DNA of 64,000 nucleotides from Kineosporia sp. R_H_3. Its GTDB lineage: Bacteria > Actinomycetota > Actinomycetes > Actinomycetales > Kineosporiaceae. The stretch is taken from contig NZ_MWLL01000162.1 in NCBI RefSeq assembly GCF_002198675.1, positions 1 through 64,000 of the forward strand, in the 5' to 3' direction. Position 1 is the stretch's first letter; every line of letters begins with the position of its first letter. Below are positions 1 through 7,579 of this stretch, one piece after another. A program made the translations under genes and the position numbers. The notes under the pieces were generated by a model, which was not told the DNA's origin, did no database searches, and saw nothing but the letters and a program-made list of their open reading frames with translations.

Positions 1-729
1 GCCTCCCCCACCTCCCTGCGCACCGCCGCCCTCGTGGCGCTCGGCGTAGGCCTGGGCGTCGCCGTCACGGGCGCTCTCGTCGCCCCGTCGGCGAGCACGC
101 CTCCCGTGGACGTCGTCGGGCTCGCCGCCGCGCAGGGCGACCCGACGACGACCCCGCAGGGTCTGCTCATCCTCGGCAACTCGTGCGCGAACAGCGACCT
201 CTCCGCCCACACCGGCTTCCAGGAGGGGCCGCGCTGCGTCCAGACCTCGTTCGGCGAGGTCGGTCCGGCCGAGCAGAACCCCTCGCTGCTCATCACCCGG
301 GCACCGCGGGCCGTCGCCGTCGGCCGCTCGTTCACCCTGCGCGTGAGCACCCGCAACCTCGTGCGCGACCGCTTCCTCGGCGCCGCGGCCGGCGGCTACT
401 ACCTCGAGAGCTCCTACCTCAACGCCGACGGCCTGCAGCGCGGGCACTTCCACACGGCCTGCCGGATGCTCGACTCGAGCCGGCGGGCACCGGACCCGGC
501 CCCGGTGCCCGCCTTCTTCAAGGCCACCGAGGACGGCGGCGGCAGCAGCACGGCGGACACCGTCGAGGTCACGGTCACCGGGCTCCCCCGGGCCGGGCTC
601 GCGCAGTGCGCCGTCTGGGCCGGTGACGGCTCGCACCGCATCCCGATGATGCAGCGCGCCAACCAGACGCCCGCCTTCGACGTGGTGCGGATCCAGGTCT
701 TCACCCCGCGGGGCAGCACCACGCAGTGA
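1..729 (+). CDS. Secreted hypothetical protein (5' end outside window)
   Basis: The frame is open from base 1. A hydrophobic Ala/Val/Leu-rich stretch ending near VAPSA looks like the core of a signal peptide. The basic n-region, and so the true start, probably lies upstream; the first in-window start is a GTG at 34. The mature part (about 200 aa) has few cysteines, a Gly-rich and aromatic middle (AAAGGYYLESSYL) and a C-terminal part alternating hydrophobic and polar residues, consistent with a beta-rich extracellular domain. I do not recognise the family and assign no function. A GC-rich hairpin follows the stop, so the transcript probably ends here. Coding is supported by length, a plausible signal sequence and non-repetitive composition. 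Confidence 0.7.
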   Translation, partial: ASPTSLRTAALVALGVGLGVAVTGALVAPSASTPPVDVVGLAAAQGDPTTTPQGLLILGNSCANSDLSAHTGFQEGPRCVQTSFGEVGPAEQNPSLLITRAPRAVAVGRSFTLRVSTRNLVRDRFLGAAAGGYYLESSYLNADGLQRGHFHTACRMLDSSRRAPDPAPVPAFFKATEDGGGSSTADTVEVTVTGLPRAGLAQCAVWAGDGSHRIPMMQRANQTPAFDVVRIQVFTPRGSTTQ

Positions 730-751
730 CACGGTCGTCGACACGGTCGTG

Positions 752-781
752 GCGGCCCGGCCCCATGGACCGCCGGGCCGC
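752..781 (+). terminator. Hairpin terminator after the secreted protein
   Basis: Inverted repeat with 10-base arms (GCGGCCCGGC at 752-761, GCCGGGCCGC at 772-781) and a 10-base loop, 22 bases after the stop. There is no T-tract, as is usual for GC-rich actinobacteria. It lies just before a possible ATG at 790 and favours the downstream GTG at 841 as the amidase start. Confidence 0.55.
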
Positions 782-840
782 GACGGGGGATGATCTGGCC
801 GACCGGCTGGACCGGCCCCTGCGAGCGCCCCGGAGGCGAC

Positions 841-2229
841 GTGTCCCACCTCGGCCGGACGGCCGTCGAGATCGCCGACGACGTCCGCAGCGGTCGCGCG
901 AGCGCGCGTGACGTCGTCCAGGACCATCTCGACCGGATCGCGGCGCTCGACGGGCGGGTCGGCGCCTTCGTCGCCGTCCGCGTGCAGGAGGCGCTCGCCG
1001 AGGCGGACGCCGTCGACGCCCGCGCCGACCGGGCGGACCTGCCGCTCGCCGGCGTCCCGGTGGCCGTCAAGGACAACATCCCGCTCGCCGGTCACCCGAC
1101 GCGCGACGGCAGCCCGCACACGGGCACCGCCGCCGCGCCGTCCGACCACGTCGTCGTCGAGCGGCTGCGTGCGGCCGGCGCCGTCGTCGTCGGGAGGACG
1201 CACGTGCCGGAGCTGTCCGTGTGGCCGTTCACCGACGGCCCGCTCGGCACGGTCCGCAACCCCTGGGACCTCACCCGGACGCCGGGCGGCTCGTCCGGCG
1301 GCAGCGCCGCCGCGGTGGCCGCCGGGTTCGTGCCGCTCGCGCACGGCAACGACGGGCTCGGCTCGATCCGGATCCCGGCGGCGTGCTGCGGCCTCGTCGG
1401 CCTCAAGCCGGGACTCGGGACGGTCCCCGCGGACATCGGGCACGACAGCTGGACCCGGATGTCGGAGAACGGCCCGCTCGCGACGACGGTCGCGGACGCC
1501 GCGCTCGGCCTGTCCGTCATGGCCGCCGACCCGGCCCTCGCGGCGGCGCCGGACCTCGCGGCGCTCGGCCGGCCGCTGCGGGTCGCGGTGTCCACCGCGT
1601 CCCCGGTCCCCGGCACCCGGATCGACCCGGCGTGGCGGACGGCGGCCCTCGCCACCGCGGACGCGCTGCGGGCCGCGGGGCACACGGTCGTCGAGCGGCA
1701 GCTCCCGGTGCCGCTGCGGTTCGTCGTCCGGGCCGCGGCACGCTGGTTCGGCGGCACGGAGGCGGACGCCGCGCTCTCCGGCCCCGCCCGTGACGCGCTC
1801 CCGCGCCGGACGCGGACCCACGCGCGGCTCGGCCGCGGCGCGATGCGGCTGGGCCTCGTCGCCGAGGCGGACACCGACCGATGGCGCGAGCGGCTCGACG
1901 TCTTCCTCGCCGAGCACGACGTCGTGCTCTCCCCGGGCCTGGCGACCCCGCCGGTCGCCGCCGACGGGCACGCGGGCCGCGGCTGGTTCCACAACTACTG
2001 GGCGGCGGCGAGCTACACGGGCGGCTTCCACGGCCTGTGGAACCTCGCCGCGTACCCGTCGGTGGCCGTCCCGGCCGGCGTCCACCCGGACGGCACCCCG
2101 CTGTCGGTCATGCTCTCGACCGGGTCGACGACGGGCCTCGGCGTGCGCGGCGAGGCGCTGCTCCTCGGGCTCGCGGCGCACCTCGAGGGCGCCCGGCCGT
2201 GGACCCGGCGGGCCCCCGGCCTCGGCTGA
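841..2229 (+). CDS. Amidase signature family amidohydrolase
   Basis: A hydrolase of the amidase signature family, which cleaves amide bonds with a Ser-cisSer-Lys triad. Counting from the GTG at 841, the triad is visible: Lys at about 77 (AVKDN), cis-Ser at about 151 (GGSSGGSA) and nucleophile Ser at about 175 (GLGSIRIPA), with the usual 24-residue spacing between the serines. The length of 462 aa is normal. I chose GTG 841 because GGAGG lies four bases upstream; the ATG at 790 sits directly behind a hairpin. There is no GatB or GatC neighbour, so a role as the tRNA amidotransferase subunit is unlikely. The substrate cannot be told from sequence. It is convergent with the chemoreceptor gene. 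Confidence 0.9.
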   Translation: MSHLGRTAVEIADDVRSGRASARDVVQDHLDRIAALDGRVGAFVAVRVQEALAEADAVDARADRADLPLAGVPVAVKDNIPLAGHPTRDGSPHTGTAAAPSDHVVVERLRAAGAVVVGRTHVPELSVWPFTDGPLGTVRNPWDLTRTPGGSSGGSAAAVAAGFVPLAHGNDGLGSIRIPAACCGLVGLKPGLGTVPADIGHDSWTRMSENGPLATTVADAALGLSVMAADPALAAAPDLAALGRPLRVAVSTASPVPGTRIDPAWRTAALATADALRAAGHTVVERQLPVPLRFVVRAAARWFGGTEADAALSGPARDALPRRTRTHARLGRGAMRLGLVAEADTDRWRERLDVFLAEHDVVLSPGLATPPVAADGHAGRGWFHNYWAAASYTGGFHGLWNLAAYPSVAVPAGVHPDGTPLSVMLSTGSTTGLGVRGEALLLGLAAHLEGARPWTRRAPGLG

Positions 2230-2230
2230 G

Positions 2231-2267
2231 CCCGCGGTGCCGGGCCCGCGGTGCCGGGCCCGCGGTC
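2231..2267. repeat. 14-bp tandem repeat between convergent genes
   Basis: About 2.6 copies of CCCGCGGTGCCGGG lie between the amidase stop and the chemoreceptor stop. The self-complementary CCCGCGG/CCGGG pieces could fold on either strand and act as a bidirectional terminator. Confidence 0.5.
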
Positions 2268-3558
2268 AGCCCGCGGCGTCGGACGCCGTGAGCGTGAGCC
2301 GCTCGAGCCCGTCGAGGATCGCCTGCGCCGCCTGGGCGGCGTTGCTCAGCTCGCGGGTCACCTCGGCGAGGGTCGCGGCCTGCTCCTCGACGGAGGAGGC
2401 GATGTCGACCTGGAGGCCGTGGATCTCGCCGACGACGGCGGAGGTCGAGGCGAAGCTGCGCGCGACCGCCTCGGTCTCCTGGACGACGCTCGCGATGACC
2501 GAGCTGACCTTGCCGGCCGACTCGGACGTCTCGTTGGCGAGCTGCTTGACCTCGCTCGCGACGACGGCGAAGCCCTTGCCCATCTCGCCGGCCCGGGCCG
2601 CCTCGATGGTCGCGTTGAGGGAGAGCAGGTTCGTCTGCTCCGCGAGCTGGGCGATCATCGCATTGACGTCGGCGATCTCCCCCATGGAGCGCTCGAGGCG
2701 GCGGACCTCCTCGGCCGCGGCGACCGCGACCTGCTGACCGGACGACGCGGTGTCGGCGGCCTGCTGGGAGCGCTGGGCGATGTCGTTGACGGCGGAGGCG
2801 AGCATGCCGACGGAGCCGTCGACGATCGCGACGGCAGCCGCGGCCTCCTGGGCCCCGGACCGGACGACCTCGGCCTCGGCGGCCACCTGGCCGGCGAGCG
2901 CCGACAGCCGCGCGACGCGCTCCCGCTCCCGCTCGGCGTCGAGGAGGGCCTGCTCGGAGCGCTCGGACTCCAGCGCCGCACGCTCCGCCTCGGCCTGCGC
3001 CATGACGGCCCTGACGTGGCCCTCGCTCTCCTCGCTGAAGTGCCAGACGACGAGGATGCCGACGACCTCGAGGACGACGATGCCGGCGTGGACGGCGACC
3101 ATGCCGAGGGTCACGAGGAAGGACATGTCCATGCCGAAGACGTGGTGCGGTGCGAGCAGCCCGAGGCCGCCGTGGTGGACGACGACGACACCGACGGTCC
3201 ACAGCAGCGGCGTCCACTGCTGGTAGAGCGAGACGAAGACGAGGATCGCGAACAGGTGCATGTGCGCCTCGAGCCGACCGCCGCTCAGCTCGATGGCGAC
3301 GAACGAGGTGGAGATCGCCGCGACGCTCATGAGCTCCGAGCGCAGCCGCATCGGCCCGGCGACGGTGCCCGCGACCGCGAGCAGGGCCGGCAGCAGCGGC
3401 AGGACGAGGGCCTCCCACAGCGGCATCGGCCCGAGCAGCCCGAGGACGAGCAGCAGCGGTACGTGGGTCCACACGAGGCGGGTCACCACGGTGTGGCGGG
3501 CCGCGAAGGACTCGGGTGTCAGCGTTGCCCCGCGAGGAAGGCGGTCAGCGATCGGCAT
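2266..3558 (-). CDS. Methyl-accepting chemotaxis protein, multi-pass membrane sensor
   Basis: A receptor that would pass a membrane signal to CheA/CheW. The first 185 residues or so are a string of about six hydrophobic segments with short loops and no large periplasmic domain. A His-containing stretch (HMHLF, VVHHGG) lies in the membrane part. A charged coiled coil follows (about 185-225), then a classic signalling domain with the hairpin tip [20 protein letters not shown] and [16 protein letters not shown] at about 310-345. It has no HAMP domain that I can see and no C-terminal CheR/CheB tether. No other che gene is in the window except the receiver-domain protein next door, so this is an orphan locus. 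Start is ATG. Confidence 0.92.
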   Translation of the reverse strand: MPIADRLPRGATLTPESFAARHTVVTRLVWTHVPLLLVLGLLGPMPLWEALVLPLLPALLAVAGTVAGPMRLRSELMSVAAISTSFVAIELSGGRLEAHMHLFAILVFVSLYQQWTPLLWTVGVVVVHHGGLGLLAPHHVFGMDMSFLVTLGMVAVHAGIVVLEVVGILVVWHFSEESEGHVRAVMAQAEAERAALESERSEQALLDAERERERVARLSALAGQVAAEAEVVRSGAQEAAAAVAIVDGSVGMLASAVNDIAQRSQQAADTASSGQQVAVAAAEEVRRLERSMGEIADVNAMIAQLAEQTNLLSLNATIEAARAGEMGKGFAVVASEVKQLANETSESAGKVSSVIASVVQETEAVARSFASTSAVVGEIHGLQVDIASSVEEQAATLAEVTRELSNAAQAAQAILDGLERLTLTASDAAG

Positions 3559-3650
3559 GTGTGCTGAGTCGGCTCGTCGGGGCGTGCGCTTGAGCGAGCC
3601 GGGCGGAAACGGTCACCGGTCGGCCGCGGCGGGCGGTCCGGCAGGGTCGC

Positions 3651-4697
3651 TCAGACGAGGTCGGCGACCGGTTCCCCGGCGAGCAGCCGGCGGACGACCT
3701 CGACGAGCTGCACCGGGTCGGCGGGCTTGACGACGTACGCGTCCGCGCCGTGCTCGTACGCCTGGGACGAGTCGGCCCACTCCGCCTCGGAGCTCACCAT
3801 GACGACCGGGATCCGCCGCCCCGGGAAGACCTGCCCGAGGGCCTGGAGGAAGGTGAAACCGTCCATGACCGGCATGTTCACGTCGACGACCGCGAGGTCG
3901 ATGCGGACGCCGAGCGCGGCCCGCAGCGCCTCGTCGCCGTTGCCGGCCTCGCGCACCCGGTACCCGGCGCGTTCGAGGATCTGCCGGTGGTACGTGCGGT
4001 ACGTCGCGGAGTCGTCGACGACGAGCACGAGCGGCCCCGTCCCCGGCTCCCCGGGGCCCTGCCGAGGCACCGGGGGCACCGGGGGCACCGGGGGCGGCGC
4101 GCCGAGCGCGGACTCGACGGTGCCGCGCCGCGGCCCCTCCGAGCCCTGACCGGGGAAGAACGTGATGAACGGGTCGTCGGGGAAGCGCGCGGCGGCGGCC
4201 CGGACGTCCGCGGCGCACGCCGGGCCGGCCCGGACGACGAGCTCGGCGACCGCCGCGGCGACGACGTTGGGGTGCTCGTCCTCCCGGACGAGGCGGCTGA
4301 GCCAGCCGATGACGCTCGGGTGGTCGAGCTCGGCGAGCACCATGACAGCGAGGATCCGCAGGTCCGGGTCGGGGTCGGCGAGCCACTGCGGCATCCGCGC
4401 GACGGTCGAGGCCGTCGTCCGGGAGAGCACGTGGACGACGTCCACGCGCAGCGCGGCGTCGTCGCTCAGCAGGTGCCCGACGAGCCCGTCGACGACGTCC
4501 GGGCGGTCGTGCCGGACGAGCTGGGCCACGAGGGCGGCCCGGACCTGGGCGTCGGTCTCGACGGCCATCCGCAGGACGAACGACCCGACGGCGGCCTCGA
4601 CGTCCGCGAGCGCGAGGACGGCGGCGGCCCGGACCCCGGGGTCGGGGTCGCCGAGGGCGTGCAGGAGCTCGCCCGTGGTCGGGCGCGGCGACGTCAT
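3651..4697 (-). CDS. HEAT-repeat protein fused to a CheY-like receiver
   Basis: Residues about 5-175 form helical HEAT-like repeats (DPDPGVRAAAVLALADVE; LSDDAALRVDVVHVL; DPDPDLRILAVMVLAELD). A Pro-rich linker follows (PPPVPPVPPVP), encoded by a 9-bp tandem repeat around 4070-4095. Residues about 222-340 are a receiver domain with the acidic pair (VVDDS), the phospho-acceptor Asp in VVDVNMPVMDG and the conserved Lys in VVKPADP. No output domain follows the receiver, so signalling would go through the HEAT scaffold or a partner. It lies next to an orphan chemoreceptor on the same strand (92 bases between the two genes), suggesting a shared pathway. The two are not tightly coupled. Start ATG has an AAGGAGC-type ribosome site. 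Confidence 0.88.
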   Translation of the reverse strand: MTSPRPTTGELLHALGDPDPGVRAAAVLALADVEAAVGSFVLRMAVETDAQVRAALVAQLVRHDRPDVVDGLVGHLLSDDAALRVDVVHVLSRTTASTVARMPQWLADPDPDLRILAVMVLAELDHPSVIGWLSRLVREDEHPNVVAAAVAELVVRAGPACAADVRAAAARFPDDPFITFFPGQGSEGPRRGTVESALGAPPPVPPVPPVPRQGPGEPGTGPLVLVVDDSATYRTYHRQILERAGYRVREAGNGDEALRAALGVRIDLAVVDVNMPVMDGFTFLQALGQVFPGRRIPVVMVSSEAEWADSSQAYEHGADAYVVKPADPVQLVEVVRRLLAGEPVADLV

Positions 4698-4759
4698 CCG
4701 TAGCTCCTTCGTCCGGTGGGCGGACCCGGCCTTCCCCTCAGTGCTCGGTCGCGCGGGCC

Positions 4760-4797
4760 CCGACCTGAACCCGTCGGGCGCGACGGGTTCAGGTCGG
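4760..4797 (-). terminator. Perfect hairpin terminator after the DNA glycosylase
   Basis: A 17-bp perfect stem (CCGACCTGAACCCGTCG paired with its complement) and a 4-base GGCG loop lie directly after the glycosylase stop on the minus strand. No T-tract. It isolates the glycosylase from the HEAT-receiver gene. Confidence 0.75.
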
Positions 4798-4800
4798 CGC

Positions 4801-5616
4801 TCAGGCGGCCTGGCAGGACGGGCACCGGTAGAGCGTGCGGCCGACCATCGGCTCGGACACGACCGGGGTGCCGCAGACCCGGCACGGCAGGCCGGTCCGC
4901 TTGTAGACGTAGTGCGCGTCGTCCCGGCGCACGGTGCCGCTGCGGCGGTCGCGGTCCTCGGGCAGGGTCGTGACGATCCGGCCGCGCCGGACGCCGTCCT
5001 TGAGGAGGACGACGAGGTCGGCCCACAGGGCGTCCCAGCCGTCGGACGTCAGCGCCCGGCCCGGCGACCAGGGGTCCAGACGCTGCCGGAACAGCGCCTC
5101 CGCGCGGTAGACGTTGCCGACGCCGGCGACGACCTCCTGCTGCATGAGGAGCGCCCCGACGGGTGCCCGGGAGCGGCGGACCCGCTCCCCCGCGCCGGCG
5201 ACGTCCGCGTCGCGGCGCAGCGGGTCGGCGCCGAGCCGGGCGCGCACGTGCGCGACGTCGTCCGGGGTGAGGACCTCGCACGCCGTCGGGCCGCGCAGCT
5301 CGGCCCACGCGTCGTCCGAGACGAACCGGACCCGGACGGCGCCCCGCGGCGCGGGCGGCTCGCCGGCCCCGAACGTCCACTTCCCGTAGAGCCCGAGATG
5401 GACGTGCAGCCAGGCGTCGGGGCGGGCGTCGGCGTCGTCGGCGAAGCCGAGGAAGAGGTGCTTGCCGTGCGCCTGGGCGCCGGCGAGCGTGCGGCCGTCG
5501 AGCCGCCCGGCCCCGGCGGCGAAGCGGCCCTGCGGGCTGTCGACGGCGAGGCGGGCGCCGCCGAACGTCGCGAGGTGCTCACGGGCGAGGCGGTGGACGG
5601 TATGACCTTCGGGCAC
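4801..5616 (-). CDS. nei2: Fpg/Nei family DNA glycosylase-AP lyase (Nei2-like)
   Basis: A base-excision repair enzyme removing oxidised bases and cutting the abasic site. The GTG start gives an N-terminus M-P-E-G-H, so after Met removal Pro2 is the Schiff-base nucleophile and Glu3 the helper acid, as required in this family. Other signatures are GKHLF (catalytic Lys region), the helix-two-turns-helix stretch EVVAGVGNVYRAEALF at about 165-180, and a C-terminal zinc finger CxxC...CxxC (CRVCG...CPSC) at about 245-268 with the DNA-contacting Arg in VGRTLYRC. Length 271 aa is normal. The neighbour is rpiB, the same order as Rv2464c-Rv2465c in M. tuberculosis (from memory). Confidence 0.93.
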   Translation of the reverse strand: MPEGHTVHRLAREHLATFGGARLAVDSPQGRFAAGAGRLDGRTLAGAQAHGKHLFLGFADDADARPDAWLHVHLGLYGKWTFGAGEPPAPRGAVRVRFVSDDAWAELRGPTACEVLTPDDVAHVRARLGADPLRRDADVAGAGERVRRSRAPVGALLMQQEVVAGVGNVYRAEALFRQRLDPWSPGRALTSDGWDALWADLVVLLKDGVRRGRIVTTLPEDRDRRSGTVRRDDAHYVYKRTGLPCRVCGTPVVSEPMVGRTLYRCPSCQAA

Positions 5617-5702
5617 CGGAGAACTTCAGCACACCTGGGCCGTCGGCGCCGCCCGGAACCGGGGCGACCGGTGTGCAGGCGGGGACGCGGACAGGCGGGC
5701 GG

Positions 5703-6185
5703 TCAGCCCCGCGCGCCGCCGGGCAGCGGGGGCAGCACCCCGGTCTGCTCGTAGTCGGCGAGCATGGCGATCCGGCGCGAGTGCCGGTCGTCGCCGGAGA
5801 ACGGCTCGGAGAGGTAGGCGTCGACGAACGACGAGGCCTCGTCGAGGGCGTGCATCCGGCCGCCGACCGCGAGCACGTTCGCGTCGTTGTGCTGGCGGGC
5901 CAGGCGGGCGGTGTCGACGCTCCAGGCGAGCGCGGCGCGCACGCCCTTGACCTTGTTCGCGGCGATCTGCTCGCCGTTGCCGGAGCCGCCGATGACGATG
6001 CCGAGGCTGCCGGGGTCGGCGACGACCGCCTCGGCGGCCCGCAGGCAGTACGGCGGGTAGTCGTCCTGGGAGTCGTACTCGGACGGCCCGTGGTCGACGA
6101 CCTCGTGGCCGGCCTGGGCGAGGTGCTGCCGCAGGTACTCCTTGAGCTCGAACCCGGCGTGGTCGGCCCCGAGGTGAACGCGCAT
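5703..6185 (-). CDS. rpiB: Ribose-5-phosphate isomerase B
   Basis: Interconverts ribose 5-phosphate and ribulose 5-phosphate in the pentose phosphate pathway. The RpiB/LacA fold is shown by MRVHLGADHAGFELK at the start, the IGGSGNGEQIAANKV loop at about 70-84 and ARQHNDANVLAVGGR at about 100-114. The loop carries Glu (GNGEQ) where E. coli RpiB has its catalytic Cys, which is the mycobacterial-type active site. 160 aa is standard. Longer in-frame starts exist upstream but run through the divergent DUF429 gene, so ATG 6185 is chosen. Only 26 bases separate the two divergent starts and no ribosome site is visible, so translation is probably leaderless. Confidence 0.94.
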   Translation of the reverse strand: MRVHLGADHAGFELKEYLRQHLAQAGHEVVDHGPSEYDSQDDYPPYCLRAAEAVVADPGSLGIVIGGSGNGEQIAANKVKGVRAALAWSVDTARLARQHNDANVLAVGGRMHALDEASSFVDAYLSEPFSGDDRHSRRIAMLADYEQTGVLPPLPGGARG

Positions 6186-6192
6186 GGCGCAG

Positions 6193-6205
6193 AGTCTGGC
6201 AGCCT
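6193..6205. promoter_or_regulatory. Compact divergent promoter hexamers (rpiB / DUF429)
   Basis: On the minus strand CAGACT (6193-6198) ends seven bases before the rpiB ATG; on the plus strand CAGCCT (6200-6205) ends six bases before the DUF429 GTG. Both fit a weak -10 element placing the transcript start at or next to the start codon. No clear -35 boxes. Confidence 0.3.
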
Positions 6206-6211
6206 CGCCGG

Positions 6212-6952
6212 GTGGATGTCGTCGTCGGGGTCGACGGACGGCGTGGCGGCTGGGCCGTCGCGGTCGTCCGGGTGCACGCGGGCAGCGGCCGCGCGCGGCA
6301 CGTGACGTGGCGCACCGTGCCCGGCCAGGACGCCGCGGGCGCCGCCGCCGTGCTCGACCTCGCGGCGGCGGCGGGTGCCGCCGCGGTCGGCGTGGACTGC
6401 CCCGTGGGCCTACCGGCCGACGGCTGGCGGCCCTGCGACCTCGAGGCGAAGCGGCTGCTCGGGGCGGCGTCGGCCCGGGTCTTCCTCGCACCGCCGCGCC
6501 CGGTGCTCGCCGCCCCCACCTACGCCGACGCCCGGGCGGTGGCCCGCGACCTGCTCGGCGGCCGCTCGGTGAGCGCCCAGACCTACGGCATCCGCCGCGT
6601 CGTCCTGGCGCTGGACGCCGTGCTGCGGCCGGCGGCCGCCGGTCCGCACCCGATGGCGGACCGGGTCGCCGAGGTGCACCCGGAGCTGTCGTTCATGGCG
6701 CTCGCCGGCCGGGCCTGGCGCGACCCGCTGCCGTCGAAGAAGACCGCACCGGGGCGGGCGGCGCGGGAGGCGGCGCTGCGCCGCTGGCTCACGCCCGCGG
6801 CCGCGGCGGCGCTCGACGACGCACCGGACGGCGACGACCACCTCGACGCCCTGGCCACCGCCTGGTCGGCGTGGCGCTGGCAGTCCGGCGACGCCGTCGT
6901 CCTCGGGGGCGGGACGGACGCCGCCGGACTGCCGATGCGGATCGTGGTCTGA
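6212..6952 (+). CDS. DUF429 family protein (predicted RNase H-fold nuclease)
   Basis: Begins MDVVVGVDGRRGGWAVAVV, the Asp-containing first strand of an RNase H-like fold seen in DUF429. It continues with VGVDCPVGLP, ARVFLAPPRPVL, TYGIRR and HPELSF motifs and ends with the DDHLDALATAWSAWRW helix, all typical of the family. 246 aa. Activity is predicted, not proven, for the family. The start is GTG 6212; there is no earlier in-frame start in the short gap and no ribosome site, so leaderless translation is likely. Confidence 0.85.
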   Translation: MDVVVGVDGRRGGWAVAVVRVHAGSGRARHVTWRTVPGQDAAGAAAVLDLAAAAGAAAVGVDCPVGLPADGWRPCDLEAKRLLGAASARVFLAPPRPVLAAPTYADARAVARDLLGGRSVSAQTYGIRRVVLALDAVLRPAAAGPHPMADRVAEVHPELSFMALAGRAWRDPLPSKKTAPGRAAREAALRRWLTPAAAAALDDAPDGDDHLDALATAWSAWRWQSGDAVVLGGGTDAAGLPMRIVV

Positions 6953-6970
6953 GACCGGGCCGGTCGCGGC

Positions 6971-7579
6971 TCAGTCGAAGATCGGGCCCTCGGTCCGGGT
7001 GCGCTTGAGCTCGTAGAAGCCCGGCGTCGACGCGACGAGGACGCAGCCGTCCCACAGCTTCGCGGCGGCCTCGCCCTTCGGCGCGGGGGTCACGACCGGG
7101 CCGAAGAAGGCCACGCCGTCGAACGCGACGATCGGCGTGCCGACCTCGGTGCCGACCTTCGTGATGCCCTCCTCGTGGCTGGCGCGCAGCTCGGTGTCGT
7201 ACTCGTCGGACGTCGCGTACTTCGCGAGGTCGGCCGGCAGACCGACCTCGGCGAGCGCCTCGGCGATGACCGCGTCGTAGTCGGAGTTCGCGCCCGGGTG
7301 GATCCGGGTGCCCATCGCCGTGTAGAGCGGGCCGACGACGTCGTCGCCGTGCAGGATGCGCGCGGCGTTGACGACGCGGACCGGACCCCAGCCCTTGGTC
7401 ATGAGCTCGCGGTACTGCTCGGGCAGGTCACGCCCCTCGTTGAGCACGGACAGGCTCATGACGTGCCACTTCACCTGGATCGGCCGCTGCTTCTCGACCT
7501 CCAGCACCCAGCGCGAGGTCATCCAGGCCCACGGGCAGATCGGGTCGAACCAGAAGTCGGCTACGGCGCGCTCGCTCAC
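6971..7579 (-). CDS. DsbA-fold mycothiol-dependent oxidoreductase, Rv2466c-like, single-Cys motif
   Basis: Strongly similar to the mycobacterial Rv2466c family as I remember it: [14 protein letters not shown] near the start, [60 protein letters not shown] and the C-terminal [13 protein letters not shown]. The family uses mycothiol to reduce disulfides or nitro compounds through a CPWC motif. Here the motif reads CPWA: the first Cys is kept but the resolving Cys is Ala, which would allow only mycothiol-relayed monothiol chemistry. 202 aa. The GTG start sits in a GTGA overlap with an alternative end of the CopC-CopD gene. This is the last gene of the copper operon, although its M. tuberculosis counterpart is a backbone gene beside rpiB. 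Confidence 0.9.
   Translation of the reverse strand: MSERAVADFWFDPICPWAWMTSRWVLEVEKQRPIQVKWHVMSLSVLNEGRDLPEQYRELMTKGWGPVRVVNAARILHGDDVVGPLYTAMGTRIHPGANSDYDAVIAEALAEVGLPADLAKYATSDEYDTELRASHEEGITKVGTEVGTPIVAFDGVAFFGPVVTPAPKGEAAAKLWDGCVLVASTPGFYELKRTRTEGPIFD

Noticed and set aside
4162-5754. 530-codon plus-strand frame across the HEAT-receiver and glycosylase genes
   Set aside because: Crosses a strong terminator hairpin and two real minus-strand genes; composition is shadow-like.
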